A DNA stretch of 64,000 bases from Streptomyces sp. col6 (GTDB taxonomy: Bacteria > Actinomycetota > Actinomycetes > Streptomycetales > Streptomycetaceae): NCBI RefSeq assembly GCF_008042035.1, contig NZ_RDBL01000027.1:225540-289539 (forward strand). Reading direction: 5' to 3'. The notes beneath the pieces are model-generated. The model saw only the letters and a program-made list of their open reading frames with translations. It searched no databases and was not told the origin of the DNA. How positions within the stretch are numbered: position 1 is the first letter of the stretch; each line of letters opens with the position of its first letter. Shown here piece by piece: positions 52,450 through 60,971 of the stretch. The position numbers and the translations under genes were made by a program.

Positions 52450-53535
52450 TCAGGACTCGCTGTCGGTGTCGGTGATCGGCACGGTGCGCACCGTGCTGAG
52501 GATCTTCTCGATCGTCGCGTTGGGCAGCTCGTCGTCGACACCGGCGGCGGCGTACAGCACCCAGGAGGCGAAGGCGCCCTTGGTGTTCTTGAACGTGAAG
52601 GCGTACGTCTTGCCGTCACTGCTGCACTTGGAACGCTTGGTGACGTTGGGCGCGGTCGCGGTGACCAGGCTCCCGGTCAGCCCCGACTTGGTGGTGTACT
52701 GCTTGGGCTTGCTGATCTTGATGGTCTTCTTCGGCATGTGCTGCGCGAACGCGGCCCAAGCCCAGGTGCCGGCCTCGTTCCGGGCGTTCACATCGGCGTC
52801 CGTGGCGCCCTCGGCGCCCCGGGTGCCGGTGCCGGCCAGGCTGTAGTTGTCGTCGGTGCCGTCCTTGTCGGCGTCGTCGGTGCACCACTTCTTCTTGAGG
52901 TCCGCCGGCCCGGTGAACCCGATGAGCGGCATACCGTCGTTCTTCTTCTCGTCCTCGAAGAAGGACAGCACGCCGGGCGGGGACACCTCCCAGTCGCCCG
53001 GCACGTCGAACTGGGTGCCCCACTTGGGGTTCGTCACGACCTTCCAGCCCGCGATCTGCGGCTTGGCCTCGTCGTCGCCGCCGCGCGGGTTGGCCTCGGA
53101 CGGGGACGCGGAACCGGACGGCTTGACGGGCGCGGACGACTTCTTGCCGCCGGCGACGTTCTTGCCGTCCTTGTCGTCGTCCTTGTTCAGCACGATGACA
53201 CCGGTGACCGCGGCGGCCACCACGACCGCGGTCGCCGCGACGATCGCCACGATCGTCGTCTTCTTCTTGTTGTTGTCACCGCCGGGCTGCGGATCGCCGG
53301 GAGGTCCGGGCACCGCGTACTGCGGTGCCGTGGGCTGCTGGTACGGGTTGGGCTGTCCGTAGCCCCCCTGCCCGCCCTGCTGCGGGTACCCGTAACCGGG
53401 CTGCTGCTGTCCCTGCTGCTGGTATCCCGGCTGCTGATAGGGATTCGGCTGCTGGTACCCCGGCTGCTGGTACGGGTTCTGGTTCTGGTCCTGCGGGTTC
53501 TGCTCGCCCCCGGGCGGCTGCTGTCCTGGCCACAT
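52450..53535 (-). CDS. Single-pass membrane protein with Gln/Pro/Tyr repeats
   Basis: 361 residues. The N-terminal 95 residues are a disordered cytoplasmic tail with imperfect repeats of the type NPYQQPGYQQ. One membrane helix (TIVAIVAATAVVVAAAVTGV) follows after Asn-Asn-Lys-Lys-Lys. A Ser/Pro/Lys linker leads to an external domain of about 220 residues (FDVPGDWEVSPPGVLSFFED; two cysteines likely forming a disulfide). This architecture is common in streptomycetes, where the repeat tail may assemble or anchor the protein. Function unknown. Confidence 0.82.
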   Translation of the reverse strand: MWPGQQPPGGEQNPQDQNQNPYQQPGYQQPNPYQQPGYQQQGQQQPGYGYPQQGGQGGYGQPNPYQQPTAPQYAVPGPPGDPQPGGDNNKKKTTIVAIVAATAVVVAAAVTGVIVLNKDDDKDGKNVAGGKKSSAPVKPSGSASPSEANPRGGDDEAKPQIAGWKVVTNPKWGTQFDVPGDWEVSPPGVLSFFEDEKKNDGMPLIGFTGPADLKKKWCTDDADKDGTDDNYSLAGTGTRGAEGATDADVNARNEAGTWAWAAFAQHMPKKTIKISKPKQYTTKSGLTGSLVTATAPNVTKRSKCSSDGKTYAFTFKNTKGAFASWVLYAAAGVDDELPNATIEKILSTVRTVPITDTDSES

Positions 53536-53662
53536 GGCGAGTAACGATAGAGGTGCCCCGCCCGGCGTGCTACGTCCGCCCCCGTGTGCGAACGGTGAAG
53601 GAGGGGCGGCGGCCGGACGGGACGTGGCCGCGAAGGCATGGCCAAAGGCTGCTACCCATGAG

Positions 53663-54127
53663 TAACATCGGTCCATGAGCGCTGAACAGATGACCGCGGG
53701 CGAGATGCTCGCCGCGACGGTCCCCATGGTCCGGACCCTCAACCTCGAATTCCTGGAGTCCACCGCCGACCGCGCGGTGGTCCGCATGCCGGACCAGGCC
53801 GACTACCACAACCACGTCGGCGGACCGCACGCCGGAGCCATGTTCACGCTGGCGGAGTCGGCGAGCGGTGCCATCGTCATCGCCGCGTTCGGCGACCAGC
53901 TGGCCCGCGCCGTGCCGCTCGCGGTGAGCGCCGAGATCGGCTACAAGAAGCTGGCCATGGGGGAGGTCACCGCGACCGCCGTCCTCGGCCGCCCCGCCGC
54001 CGAGGTCGTCGCGGAGCTCGACGCGGGCGAGCGCCCCGAGTTCCCGGTGACCGTGGAGATACGCCGCGGGGACGGAGCCGTCACCGGGGAGATGACCGTG
54101 GTCTGGACCCTGCGCCCCCACTCCTGA
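53663..54127 (+). CDS. Hotdog-fold thioesterase (DUF4442/PaaI-like), leaderless
   Basis: The protein starts at the ATG at 53675 and has 150 residues; the interval includes -10 box TAACAT (53663-53668), exactly six bases before the ATG, and no ribosome site is seen. Single hotdog domain: HNHVGGPHAGAMFTLAESAS is the helix with the substrate-gating motif, then VSAEIGYKKLAMGEVTATAV. Likely hydrolyses an acyl-CoA thioester in the cytoplasm. Ends at a strong terminator. Confidence 0.85.
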
Positions 54128-54140
54128 CCCGTACGACCCG

Positions 54141-54177
54141 ACGGCCGCCCGACACCGGACAGGTGCCGGGCGGCCGT
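54141..54177. terminator. Terminator after the thioesterase gene
   Basis: ACGGCCGCCCG pairs with CGGGCGGCCGT and an inner CACC with GGTG, giving a long stacked hairpin 14 bases after the stop. Confidence 0.85.
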
Positions 54178-54275
54178 TCGCGCTGTCCGCCCCGGTGAAG
54201 CTGAGGGTAGGCTTCCCGCGCTGCGCCGATGAGTTGTCCGGCGGGCGACGAGACATCACACGTAAGGAAACGGCG

Positions 54276-54938
54276 TTGCACATCCAGGAGTGGCTGGAGA
54301 CCGTCCCCGCGATCAGCGTGTACGTCCTGGTGGGCGTCGTCATCGGACTGGAGAGCCTGGGCATCCCGCTGCCCGGCGAGATCGTCCTGGTCAGCGCGGC
54401 GCTGCTGGCCGCGAGCCACGACGGCATCAACCCCTGGATCCTGGGCGCCTGCGCCACGGCGGGCGCCGTGATCGGCGACTCGATCGGCTACGCCATCGGC
54501 CGCAAGGGCGGCCGGCCACTGCTGGCCTGGCTCGGCGGCAAGTTCCCCAAGCACTTCGGAGAGAGCCAGATCGCCCTGGCCGAGCGCTCCTTCCAGAAGT
54601 GGGGCATGTGGGCGGTGTTCTTCGGCCGCTTCGTCGCGCTGCTGCGCATCTTCGCGGGACCGCTGGCCGGGGTGCTGCACATGCCGTACTGGAAGTTCCT
54701 CGTCGCCAACGTGCTGGGCGGGATCGCCTGGGCGGGCGGCACCACGGCCGTCATCTACTCGGTGGGCGTCGTCGCCGAGGCCTGGCTGAAGCGGTTCTCC
54801 TACCTGGGCCTGGCCATCGCCATCCTGATCGGCCTCGCCTCGATGCTGATCATCAAGAACCGCGCCAAGAAGGCCGCCGCCGCGCACTCCGAGGCGGCCG
54901 CCGAGCCGGAACCGGGGACCGTGCCGGTCGCCGACTGA
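54276..54938 (+). CDS. DedA-family membrane protein
   Basis: 220 residues. DedA/VTT features: re-entrant GLESLGIPLPGEIVLVSAAL with the conserved Glu and Pro, SIGYAIGRKGG, and the FFGRFVALLRIFAGPLAGVL arginine motif. DedA proteins maintain membrane homeostasis, and some recycle undecaprenyl phosphate. The TTG start (LHIQEW) is seven bases after AAGGAAAC. C-terminus Ala/Glu-rich and cytoplasmic. Confidence 0.92.
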   Translation: MHIQEWLETVPAISVYVLVGVVIGLESLGIPLPGEIVLVSAALLAASHDGINPWILGACATAGAVIGDSIGYAIGRKGGRPLLAWLGGKFPKHFGESQIALAERSFQKWGMWAVFFGRFVALLRIFAGPLAGVLHMPYWKFLVANVLGGIAWAGGTTAVIYSVGVVAEAWLKRFSYLGLAIAILIGLASMLIIKNRAKKAAAAHSEAAAEPEPGTVPVAD

Positions 54939-54952
54939 GCGGACGGCGTTGT

Positions 54953-55483
54953 TCAGCCGCCGCACGCCTCGCGGTGCGCCTTGGCCAGCTCCACGTAACC
55001 CACCGCGTTGAAGCGGACGCCTTCGAGCTCCTCCTCGGTCAGCTGCCGCTTCACCTTCGCCGGGACGCCCGCCACCAGGGAGCCCGGCGGTACCCGCATC
55101 CCCTGCGGGACCAGGGCCTGCGCCGCGACCAGCGAGCCCGCGCCGATGTGCGCGCCGTTGAGGACGGTGGCCCCCATGCCGATGAGTACGTCGTCCTCGA
55201 TGGTGCAGCCGTGCAGGACCGCGTTGTGCCCGACCGAGACCCGCTCGCCGACTGTCACCGTGAAGCCCGGGTCGACGTGCACGCTGCAGTTGTCCTGGAT
55301 GTTGGAGTCCGCACCGATGACGATGGGGCCGCAGTCCGCGCGCAGCACCGCCTGATACCAGAGGCTGGAGCCCGCCGCCATCGTGACGTCCCCGATCGCG
55401 ACCGAGGTCGGCGCGGTGAACGCGTCCGCGTCGATGGACGGCTCCTTGCCGCCCATGCCCATGATCAACGCCTGCTCCGCCAT
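54953..55483 (-). CDS. Gamma-class carbonic anhydrase-like hexapeptide protein
   Basis: 176 residues forming a left-handed beta helix. Repeats LWYQAVLRADCGPIVIGADS, NIQDNCSVHVD and VSVGHNAVLHGCTI carry the three metal histidines (VHVD, VGHNAVLHG) typical of YrdA/CaiE-type gamma-carbonic anhydrases. It probably binds Zn or Fe and may hydrate CO2, though many homologues show no measurable activity. The ATG is preceded by CGGAGGAA. Convergent with dedA, 14 bases apart. Confidence 0.9.
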   Translation of the reverse strand: MAEQALIMGMGGKEPSIDADAFTAPTSVAIGDVTMAAGSSLWYQAVLRADCGPIVIGADSNIQDNCSVHVDPGFTVTVGERVSVGHNAVLHGCTIEDDVLIGMGATVLNGAHIGAGSLVAAQALVPQGMRVPPGSLVAGVPAKVKRQLTEEELEGVRFNAVGYVELAKAHREACGG

Positions 55484-55637
55484 CGCGCGTTCCTCCGTGC
55501 TCCGCTGCCGTGGGTCGCGGCGGCCACGGCGACCCCCGGCCGTCCGCCGGGGAAACCGTATGCGACGCACCGCCGTCCCAGGCCTGTTGGGGTGAAGATC
55601 ACAGGCCGGTGCGGCCGAAGGCCCGGTGGGCGCGGAC

Positions 55638-56387
55638 TACCGTGAGCGCGTGCCCAAGAACAGAAACGCGTTCTCCTCGCTGACCGCCTGGCGGCGGCGC
55701 GCCCTGTCCGGGGCCGTCCACCGCTGCTGGCGCTGGGCGCGCGAGGCGGGCGCGGTGACCGCCGAGCACCCCGGGGGACTGCGGTTCGCCCGGATCGGCG
55801 GGGGCACCCGGCTGGCGTTCCCGCAGGGCACCGTCTTCGGGGAGCCGTGGATCGAACTGGGCGACCACTGCATCATCGGCGAACAGGTCACGCTGACGGC
55901 GGGACTCATGCCCGACCTCGATCTCGGCCCCGACCCGATCCTCACCCTGGGCGACGGGGTGGTGCTGGGCCGCGGCAGCCATGTCGTCGCCGACACCACG
56001 GTGACCATCGGCGCGAACACGTACTGCGGGCCGTACGTCTACATCACCTCGACCAACCACAGCTACGACGACCCGCACGAGCCGGTCGGCAGGCAGTGGC
56101 CGCGGATGGAGCCCGTCTCCATCGGTCCCGGCTGCTGGATCGGTACCGGTGCGGTGATCCTGCCGGGCGCCCGGCTCGGACGCAATGTCGTCGTGGCCGC
56201 CGGCGCGGTCGTCCGCGGCGAGGTGCCCGACCGGGCGGTCGTGGCAGGCGCTCCCGCCCGGGTCGTACGCAGCTGGCATCCGGACCGGGGCTGGGAGCCG
56301 CCCCTGCGCACACCGGCCCCGGTGCCGATCCCCGCGGACGTCACCCCGGAACAGCTGCTGGCCGTGGCGGAGCTGGAAGAGGGTTAG
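55638..56387 (+). CDS. Hexapeptide-repeat acyltransferase, leaderless
   Basis: The GTG at 55650 opens a 245-residue protein; the interval includes -10 box TACCGT (55638-55643), six bases before it. Left-handed beta-helix repeats (CIIGEQVTLTAG, VVLGRGSHVVADTTVTIGAN, CWIGTGAVILPGARLGRNVV) and the TSTNHSYDDPHEPVG loop with its acceptor-site His resemble maltose/galactoside O-acetyltransferases. It would transfer an acetyl or acyl group from CoA to a sugar or cell-surface molecule. The C-terminus is Pro-rich. Confidence 0.85.
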   Translation, partial: YRERVPKNRNAFSSLTAWRRRALSGAVHRCWRWAREAGAVTAEHPGGLRFARIGGGTRLAFPQGTVFGEPWIELGDHCIIGEQVTLTAGLMPDLDLGPDPILTLGDGVVLGRGSHVVADTTVTIGANTYCGPYVYITSTNHSYDDPHEPVGRQWPRMEPVSIGPGCWIGTGAVILPGARLGRNVVVAAGAVVRGEVPDRAVVAGAPARVVRSWHPDRGWEPPLRTPAPVPIPADVTPEQLLAVAELEEG

Positions 56388-56444
56388 GGCCTAGGGCCTT
56401 TCGTCCGGATCAGGCCGGGCTCGCGCGCTGACCCGGCCCCGCGC

Positions 56445-57311
56445 TCAGCCGGTCGCCAGCAGGACCGTGCCCACCAGTGCGAGTCCGGCGCCCGCCGCCT
56501 GCACGCCCCGCAGCCGCTCCTTGAGGTACCCGCGCGCGGCCAGGGCGGTGACCACCGGATAGAGCGAGGCCAGTACGGCGGCGACGGTGACCGGGCCGTG
56601 CTGCGCGGCCATCGCGTACGTGCCGTTGGCCGCCACGTCCGCGAGCCCGACGAACGCCAGCGCCGGAAGGGCGGCCCGGACCGCCGCCGCGCCTCCCTCC
56701 TCGGGCAGCGCCCGGCCGCCGCGCCGCACCGAGACGTACAGCGCCCCGCCGCCCACCGCGATATTGGTCAGCCGCTGCACGAACAGGGCGAGAAACAGCC
56801 CGGTCACTGTCGTCGACGCCTCGGCGATCAGCGACATCACGGTCCCGAAACCGAAGGCGGCCACCAGCGTCAGCAGGATCGCCCGCCGCTGCACCGGGGC
56901 CCCGCGCAGCTGCGGGCCGCCCGCCATCACGATGCCCGCGACGGCGACGGCGACCCCGGCGCACTGCAGGAGCCCCGGCCGCTCCCCGGCGATCAGTCCC
57001 ACGCCCACCGGTACGGCCACGCCGAGCGAACCGAGCGGGGAGACCACACCCATCGGTCCCAGAGCGAGCGCCTTGTAGAAGCAGAGCATCGCCATCGGCC
57101 CCACGACTCCCGCCCCGACCGCGAACCAGAGCCGGGGACCCGCCTCGCTCCAGCCGCCCGTGACGGTCACGATCACCCCCAGCACCGTCGCCGCGATGAT
57201 CTGCGAGACCACGACCACGGTGAGCGCGGGCGTGCGCCGCGTCAGCAGACCGCCCCCGAAGTCGGCCAGTCCCCACAGGAGGCTGGTGGCCAGGGCGAAC
57301 AACGCGGTCAT
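56445..57311 (-). CDS. EamA/DMT-family transporter
   Basis: 288 residues, ten helices in two EamA repeats (ATSLLWGLADFGGGLLTRRT at the start; LADVAANGTYAMAAQHGPVT in the second half). Members export amino acids or metabolites. It is divergent from a XRE-cupin regulator with a 92-base gap containing an inverted repeat, the standard arrangement for a regulator controlling its exporter. Confidence 0.88.
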   Translation of the reverse strand: MTALFALATSLLWGLADFGGGLLTRRTPALTVVVVSQIIAATVLGVIVTVTGGWSEAGPRLWFAVGAGVVGPMAMLCFYKALALGPMGVVSPLGSLGVAVPVGVGLIAGERPGLLQCAGVAVAVAGIVMAGGPQLRGAPVQRRAILLTLVAAFGFGTVMSLIAEASTTVTGLFLALFVQRLTNIAVGGGALYVSVRRGGRALPEEGGAAAVRAALPALAFVGLADVAANGTYAMAAQHGPVTVAAVLASLYPVVTALAARGYLKERLRGVQAAGAGLALVGTVLLATG

Positions 57312-57346
57312 GGGTGCCTCGCAGTACAGTGCGGTGAACAAGTGGG

Positions 57347-57365
57347 TGCACTCCACCGTAGTGCA
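57347..57365. promoter_or_regulatory. Inverted repeat in the EamA/XRE-cupin gap
   Basis: TGCACT and AGTGCA are perfect 6-bp arms with a 7-base spacer, midway between the divergent starts; a candidate operator for the XRE-cupin protein. Confidence 0.5.
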
Positions 57366-57403
57366 GGATGCTCGACTACGTCATACAAAATATTGGACGG
57401 AAT

Positions 57404-57976
57404 GTGACTGACCTCGATCAGCTGACGCAGTCCCTCGCGCGCAACCTCAAGCGCTGGCGCGGTGAGCGCGGCTTCACCCTGGACGCGCTGGCCGCCCGCG
57501 CGGGAGTCAGCCGGGGCATGATCATCCAGATCGAGCAGGCCCGCACCAACCCGAGCGTCGGCACCACGGTCAAGCTCGCCGACGCGCTCGGCATCAGCAT
57601 CACCACGCTGCTCGACTACGAACAGGGCTCCCCGGTCCGCATGGTCCCCGCCGACCAGGCCGTACGCATGTGGTCCACCGAGGCGGGCAGCGCCACCACG
57701 CTGCTGGTCGGCACGGAGGCCCGCGGCCCCCTCGAACTCTGGTCCTGGCGGCTGATGCCCGGCGACGGCAGCCGGTCGGACCCGCACCCCGAGGGCACGG
57801 TGGAACTGCTCCACGTCACCGCCGGCACCCTCACCCTCGTCGTCGACGACACCCCGTACGCCGTGCCCGCCGGCACCTCCGCCACCTTCGAGGCGCACCA
57901 CCCGCACGCGTACCGCAACGAGGGCACCGAACCGGTCGAACTCACCATGGCCGTCAGCATTCCGCCCGTCAGATGA
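57404..57976 (+). CDS. XRE-family regulator with C-terminal cupin
   Basis: 190 residues. N-terminal helix-turn-helix FTLDALAARAGVSRGMIIQI, linker, then a small cupin barrel (DPHPEGTVELLHVTAGTLTL; VPAGTSATFEAHHPHAYRNE) that would bind a small ligand, possibly with a metal at the His residues. Such proteins control amino-acid or polyamine metabolism and efflux. The GTG after GGACGG is chosen; an ATG 12 codons upstream is possible but has a poor ribosome site. Confidence 0.88.
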   Translation: MTDLDQLTQSLARNLKRWRGERGFTLDALAARAGVSRGMIIQIEQARTNPSVGTTVKLADALGISITTLLDYEQGSPVRMVPADQAVRMWSTEAGSATTLLVGTEARGPLELWSWRLMPGDGSRSDPHPEGTVELLHVTAGTLTLVVDDTPYAVPAGTSATFEAHHPHAYRNEGTEPVELTMAVSIPPVR

Positions 57977-58006
57977 GACGCCGCACACCCCCGCGCACGC
58001 CGCTGT

Positions 58007-58592
58007 TAGCGTGACGCGCATGCGCGCACCCATCGGCTCCTTCGAGAACGCCAGCCCCGCCGTCGACCGTCAGGACCTGCTCACCGCCCCGGTGGCCGAG
58101 GCGGTGCGCACCGGCTGGGGAGGCATCACCCCCGACCAGGTCCTGCACGTCGACACCGACCCGGAGATCGCCGACACCGCGGTCTTCGTCGCGCACCACG
58201 GAGCCGATCTGCTGGAGCGCTCGGCGAACTGCGTCGTCCTGTCGGGCAAGCGCGCCGGAGAGGTCACGCTCGGCGCCTGCGTCGTCCTGTCGCACTCCCG
58301 CGTCGACGTGAACGGCGTCGCCCGCAAGCACCTCGGCCTGCGCAAGGCACGCTTCGCCTCGATGGATACGGCCGTCGGCGAGACCGGCATGGAGTACGGC
58401 GGCATCACGCCCGTCGGGCTCCCTGCCTCCTGGCCGCTGCTGATCGACTCCGCCGTCGTGGACGAGGAGTGGGTCCTGATCGGCAGCGGCTCGCGCCGGG
58501 GCAAGCTCATCGTGACCGGCAAGGCGCTGGCCGCACTGCCGGGCGCCGTGGTTCTCGAAGGGCTGGGTGTCCGGGCCCCCGAAGCGTCCTAG
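58007..58592 (+). CDS. YbaK/EbsC-type aminoacyl-tRNA deacylase domain protein
   Basis: The ATG at 58020 gives 190 residues; the interval includes -10 box TAGCGT (58007-58012), seven bases before it, again with no ribosome site. YbaK signatures: ANCVVLSGKRAGEVTLGACV, then VARKHLGLRKARFASMDTAV with the conserved Lys and TGMEYGGITPVGLP. Family members clear mischarged Cys- or Ala-tRNA. The extra N-terminus is short. Its stop overlaps the convergent gene's stop by four bases. Confidence 0.87.
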
Positions 58593-58996
58593 CCGAGGCG
58601 CGGGATCTCGATGGCGGGGCAGCGATTCATCACCATGTCCAGCCCGGCCGCCCGGGTGCGCTCGTACGCCTTCTCGTCGATCACACCGAGCTGGAACCAG
58701 ACGGCTCGCGCGCCGATGGCGGCCGCCTCGTCGGCCACCGCACCGGCCAGGTCGCTGTTGACGAAGACGTCCACCACGTCCACCGGGAACGGTATGTCCG
58801 CCAGCGAGGCGTACCCCTGCTCGCCGTGGACCCGTTCCGCCTTCGGGTGCACCGGCACCACACGCTTGCCGAAGCGCTGCAGCACCTCGGCGACCCCGTA
58901 GGCGGCGCGGGCACGGTTGCCGGACAGCCCCACCACGGCCCAGGTGTCGCCGGTGTCTTCCAGAATCCTGCGGATCGTCTCCGTGTCTGCGTCCAT
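58589..58996 (-). CDS. CoA-binding protein (YccU-like)
   Basis: 135 residues, a stand-alone CoA_binding Rossmann domain: TWAVVGLSGNRARAAYGVAE, VVPVHPKAERVHGEQGYASL, VDVVDVFVNSDLAGAVADEA, WFQLGVIDEKAYERTRAAGL and MNRCPAIEIPR. It is complete for this family and probably binds CoA or a derivative; role uncertain. Confidence 0.9.
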   Translation of the reverse strand: MDADTETIRRILEDTGDTWAVVGLSGNRARAAYGVAEVLQRFGKRVVPVHPKAERVHGEQGYASLADIPFPVDVVDVFVNSDLAGAVADEAAAIGARAVWFQLGVIDEKAYERTRAAGLDMVMNRCPAIEIPRLG

Positions 58997-59043
58997 GATC
59001 CGCACAACCGGCGGCCCGCTCCGGCCATTCCCGCGAGGAAGCA

Positions 59044-59682
59044 TAGGGTGGCGGGATGCAGGAGCAGTACCGGACCGTCGCCCGCGCGGGCGTCCACGAG
59101 AGCGAGATCAACCGCTCCCGCTTCCTCTGCGCGCTCGCCCCTGCCGCCACCGAGGAGGAGGCACAGGAGTTCGTCGCCCGCGTCCGCAAGGAGCATCCGA
59201 CCGCCACCCACAACTGCTACGCGTACGTCATCGGCGCCGACGCCTCCGTGCAGAAGGCCAGTGACGACGGCGAGCCCGGCGGCACCGCCGGTGTCCCGAT
59301 GCTCCAGATGCTGACGCGCCGCGAGGTCTGCTACGTCGTCGCCGTCGTCACCCGCTACTACGGCGGCGTGAAGCTGGGCGCCGGCGGACTGATCCGGGCA
59401 TACGGGGGAGTGGTCGGCGAGGCGCTCGACGCACTCGGCACCCGCACCCGCCGCCGCTTCCGGCTCGCCACCGTCACGGTCGGCCACCAGCGGGCGGGCC
59501 GGCTGGAGAACGAACTGCGGGCCACCGGACGGACCGTGCGCGCGGTCCGGTACGCCGCCGACGTGACCATCGAGATCGGGCTGCCGGACGCCGAGGTCGA
59601 GGAGTTCCGCCGCTGGCTGGCCGACGCCACGGCGGGCGAGGCACGCGTGGAACTGGGCGGCGAGGCGTACGACGACGCGTGA
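59044..59682 (+). CDS. YigZ/IMPACT-family protein, leaderless
   Basis: The ATG at 59056 opens 208 residues; the interval includes -10 box TAGGGT (59044-59049), six bases before it. The UPF0029 signature is clear: RKEHPTATHNCYAYVIGADA, SDDGEPGGTAGVPMLQML and VTRYYGGVKLGAGGLIRAYG. A ferredoxin-like C-terminal domain follows. Bacterial members have been linked to translation or proline-peptidase context, but function is not settled. Confidence 0.9.
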
Positions 59683-59696
59683 CCCGGCCGGTCACG
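59678..59696. terminator. Short hairpin at the YigZ stop codon
   Basis: CGTGACC and GGTCACG form a perfect 7-bp stem with a 5-base loop that contains the stop codon of the preceding gene. Confidence 0.45.
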
Positions 59697-59804
59697 GACC
59701 CGGCGGGACTTCACGGACGCGCCCTCGGTCCCCCGGCGTGATGGGACACTGTGGGACGTGAGGGCACAGGGGCGGAGGAAGCGCATGCGGACCGGAGCCG
59801 GGTC

Positions 59805-60971
59805 TTGAGGATTCTGCACACATCGGACTGGCACCTGGGCCGGTCGTTCCACCGGGTCCCCCTGCTCGAAGCGCAGGCCGCCTTCCTCGATCACCTGGTG
59901 GCCACCGTCCGCGAGCACGAGGTCGACGCCGTCGTCGTGGCGGGTGACGTGTACGACAGAGCGGTGCCCCCGCTCGGCGCCGTGCAGCTCTTCGACGACG
60001 CCCTCCACCGCCTGGCCGGCGCCGGGGTGCCCACCGTGATGATCTCCGGCAACCACGACTCGGCCCGCCGGCTCGGTGTCGGCGCCGGGCTCATCGGCCG
60101 GGCCGGCATCCACCTGCGCACCGACCCCGCGCACTGCGCCACCCCCGTCGTGCTCGCCGACGCGCACGGGGACGTGGCGTTCTACGGGCTTCCGTACCTG
60201 GAACCGGCCCTGGTCAAGGACACCCTGCGGGCCGAGCGCGCCGGGCACAAGGCCGTGCTGACCGCCGCCATGGACCGGGTCCGCGCCGACCTCGCCGCGC
60301 GCCCGGACTCCACCCGGTCCGTCGTCCTCGCCCACGCCTTCGTCGCCGGCGGCGAACCCAGCGACAGCGAACGCGACATCACCGTCGGCGGCGTCGCCTC
60401 GGTCCCCGCCGGAGTCTTCGACGGCGTCGACTACGTGGCCCTCGGCCACCTCCACGGCTGCCAGGCCGTCACCGACCGGGTCAGGTACTCGGGCTCCCCG
60501 CTCGCCTACTCCTTCTCCGAGTCCGCCCACCGCAAGACCATGTGGCTCATCGACCTGGACGCCTCGGGCGCCGTCACCGCAGAGCGCGTCGACTGCCCGG
60601 TGCCCCGCCGCCTCGCCCGGCTGCGCGGCCGGCTCGACGAACTGCTGAACGACCCCGCGCTCGACCGCCACGAGGACGCCTGGGTGGAGGCCACCCTGAC
60701 CGACCCGGTCCGCCCCGCCGACCCCATGGCCCGGCTCACCGAACGCTTCCCGCACACCCTCGGCCTCGTCTTCGAACCGGAGCGGGCGCCCGACGACCCG
60801 GACATCTCGTACGCCCGCCGCCTGCGCGGCCGCGACGACCAGAGCATCGCGGAGGACTTCGTGGCCCACGTACGCGGCGGCTGCGGGACCGACGCACAGG
60901 AACGGGCGGTGCTGCGCGGCGCCTTCGACCACGTTCGGGTCGACGACGGCGTCCGCGAGGTGAACCGGTGA
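59805..60971 (+). CDS. sbcD: Exonuclease SbcCD nuclease subunit
   Basis: 388 residues, Mre11-type metallophosphoesterase that with SbcC cuts hairpins and DNA ends. Motifs: ILHTSDWHLGR (D-x-H), VVVAGDVYDRAVPP (GDxxD), ISGNHDSARR (GNHD), VVLAHAFVAGG and VALGHLHG (GHxH). The capping domain and SbcC-binding C-terminus are present. The TTG start lies seven bases after GGAG and directly precedes the first beta strand. The stop overlaps the sbcC start (GTGA). Confidence 0.95.
   Translation: MRILHTSDWHLGRSFHRVPLLEAQAAFLDHLVATVREHEVDAVVVAGDVYDRAVPPLGAVQLFDDALHRLAGAGVPTVMISGNHDSARRLGVGAGLIGRAGIHLRTDPAHCATPVVLADAHGDVAFYGLPYLEPALVKDTLRAERAGHKAVLTAAMDRVRADLAARPDSTRSVVLAHAFVAGGEPSDSERDITVGGVASVPAGVFDGVDYVALGHLHGCQAVTDRVRYSGSPLAYSFSESAHRKTMWLIDLDASGAVTAERVDCPVPRRLARLRGRLDELLNDPALDRHEDAWVEATLTDPVRPADPMARLTERFPHTLGLVFEPERAPDDPDISYARRLRGRDDQSIAEDFVAHVRGGCGTDAQERAVLRGAFDHVRVDDGVREVNR

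Noticed and set aside
57381-57400. AT-rich CAAAATATTG as an extra operator of the XRE-cupin gene
   Set aside because: Imperfect and short; may simply be a promoter or ribosome-binding context.
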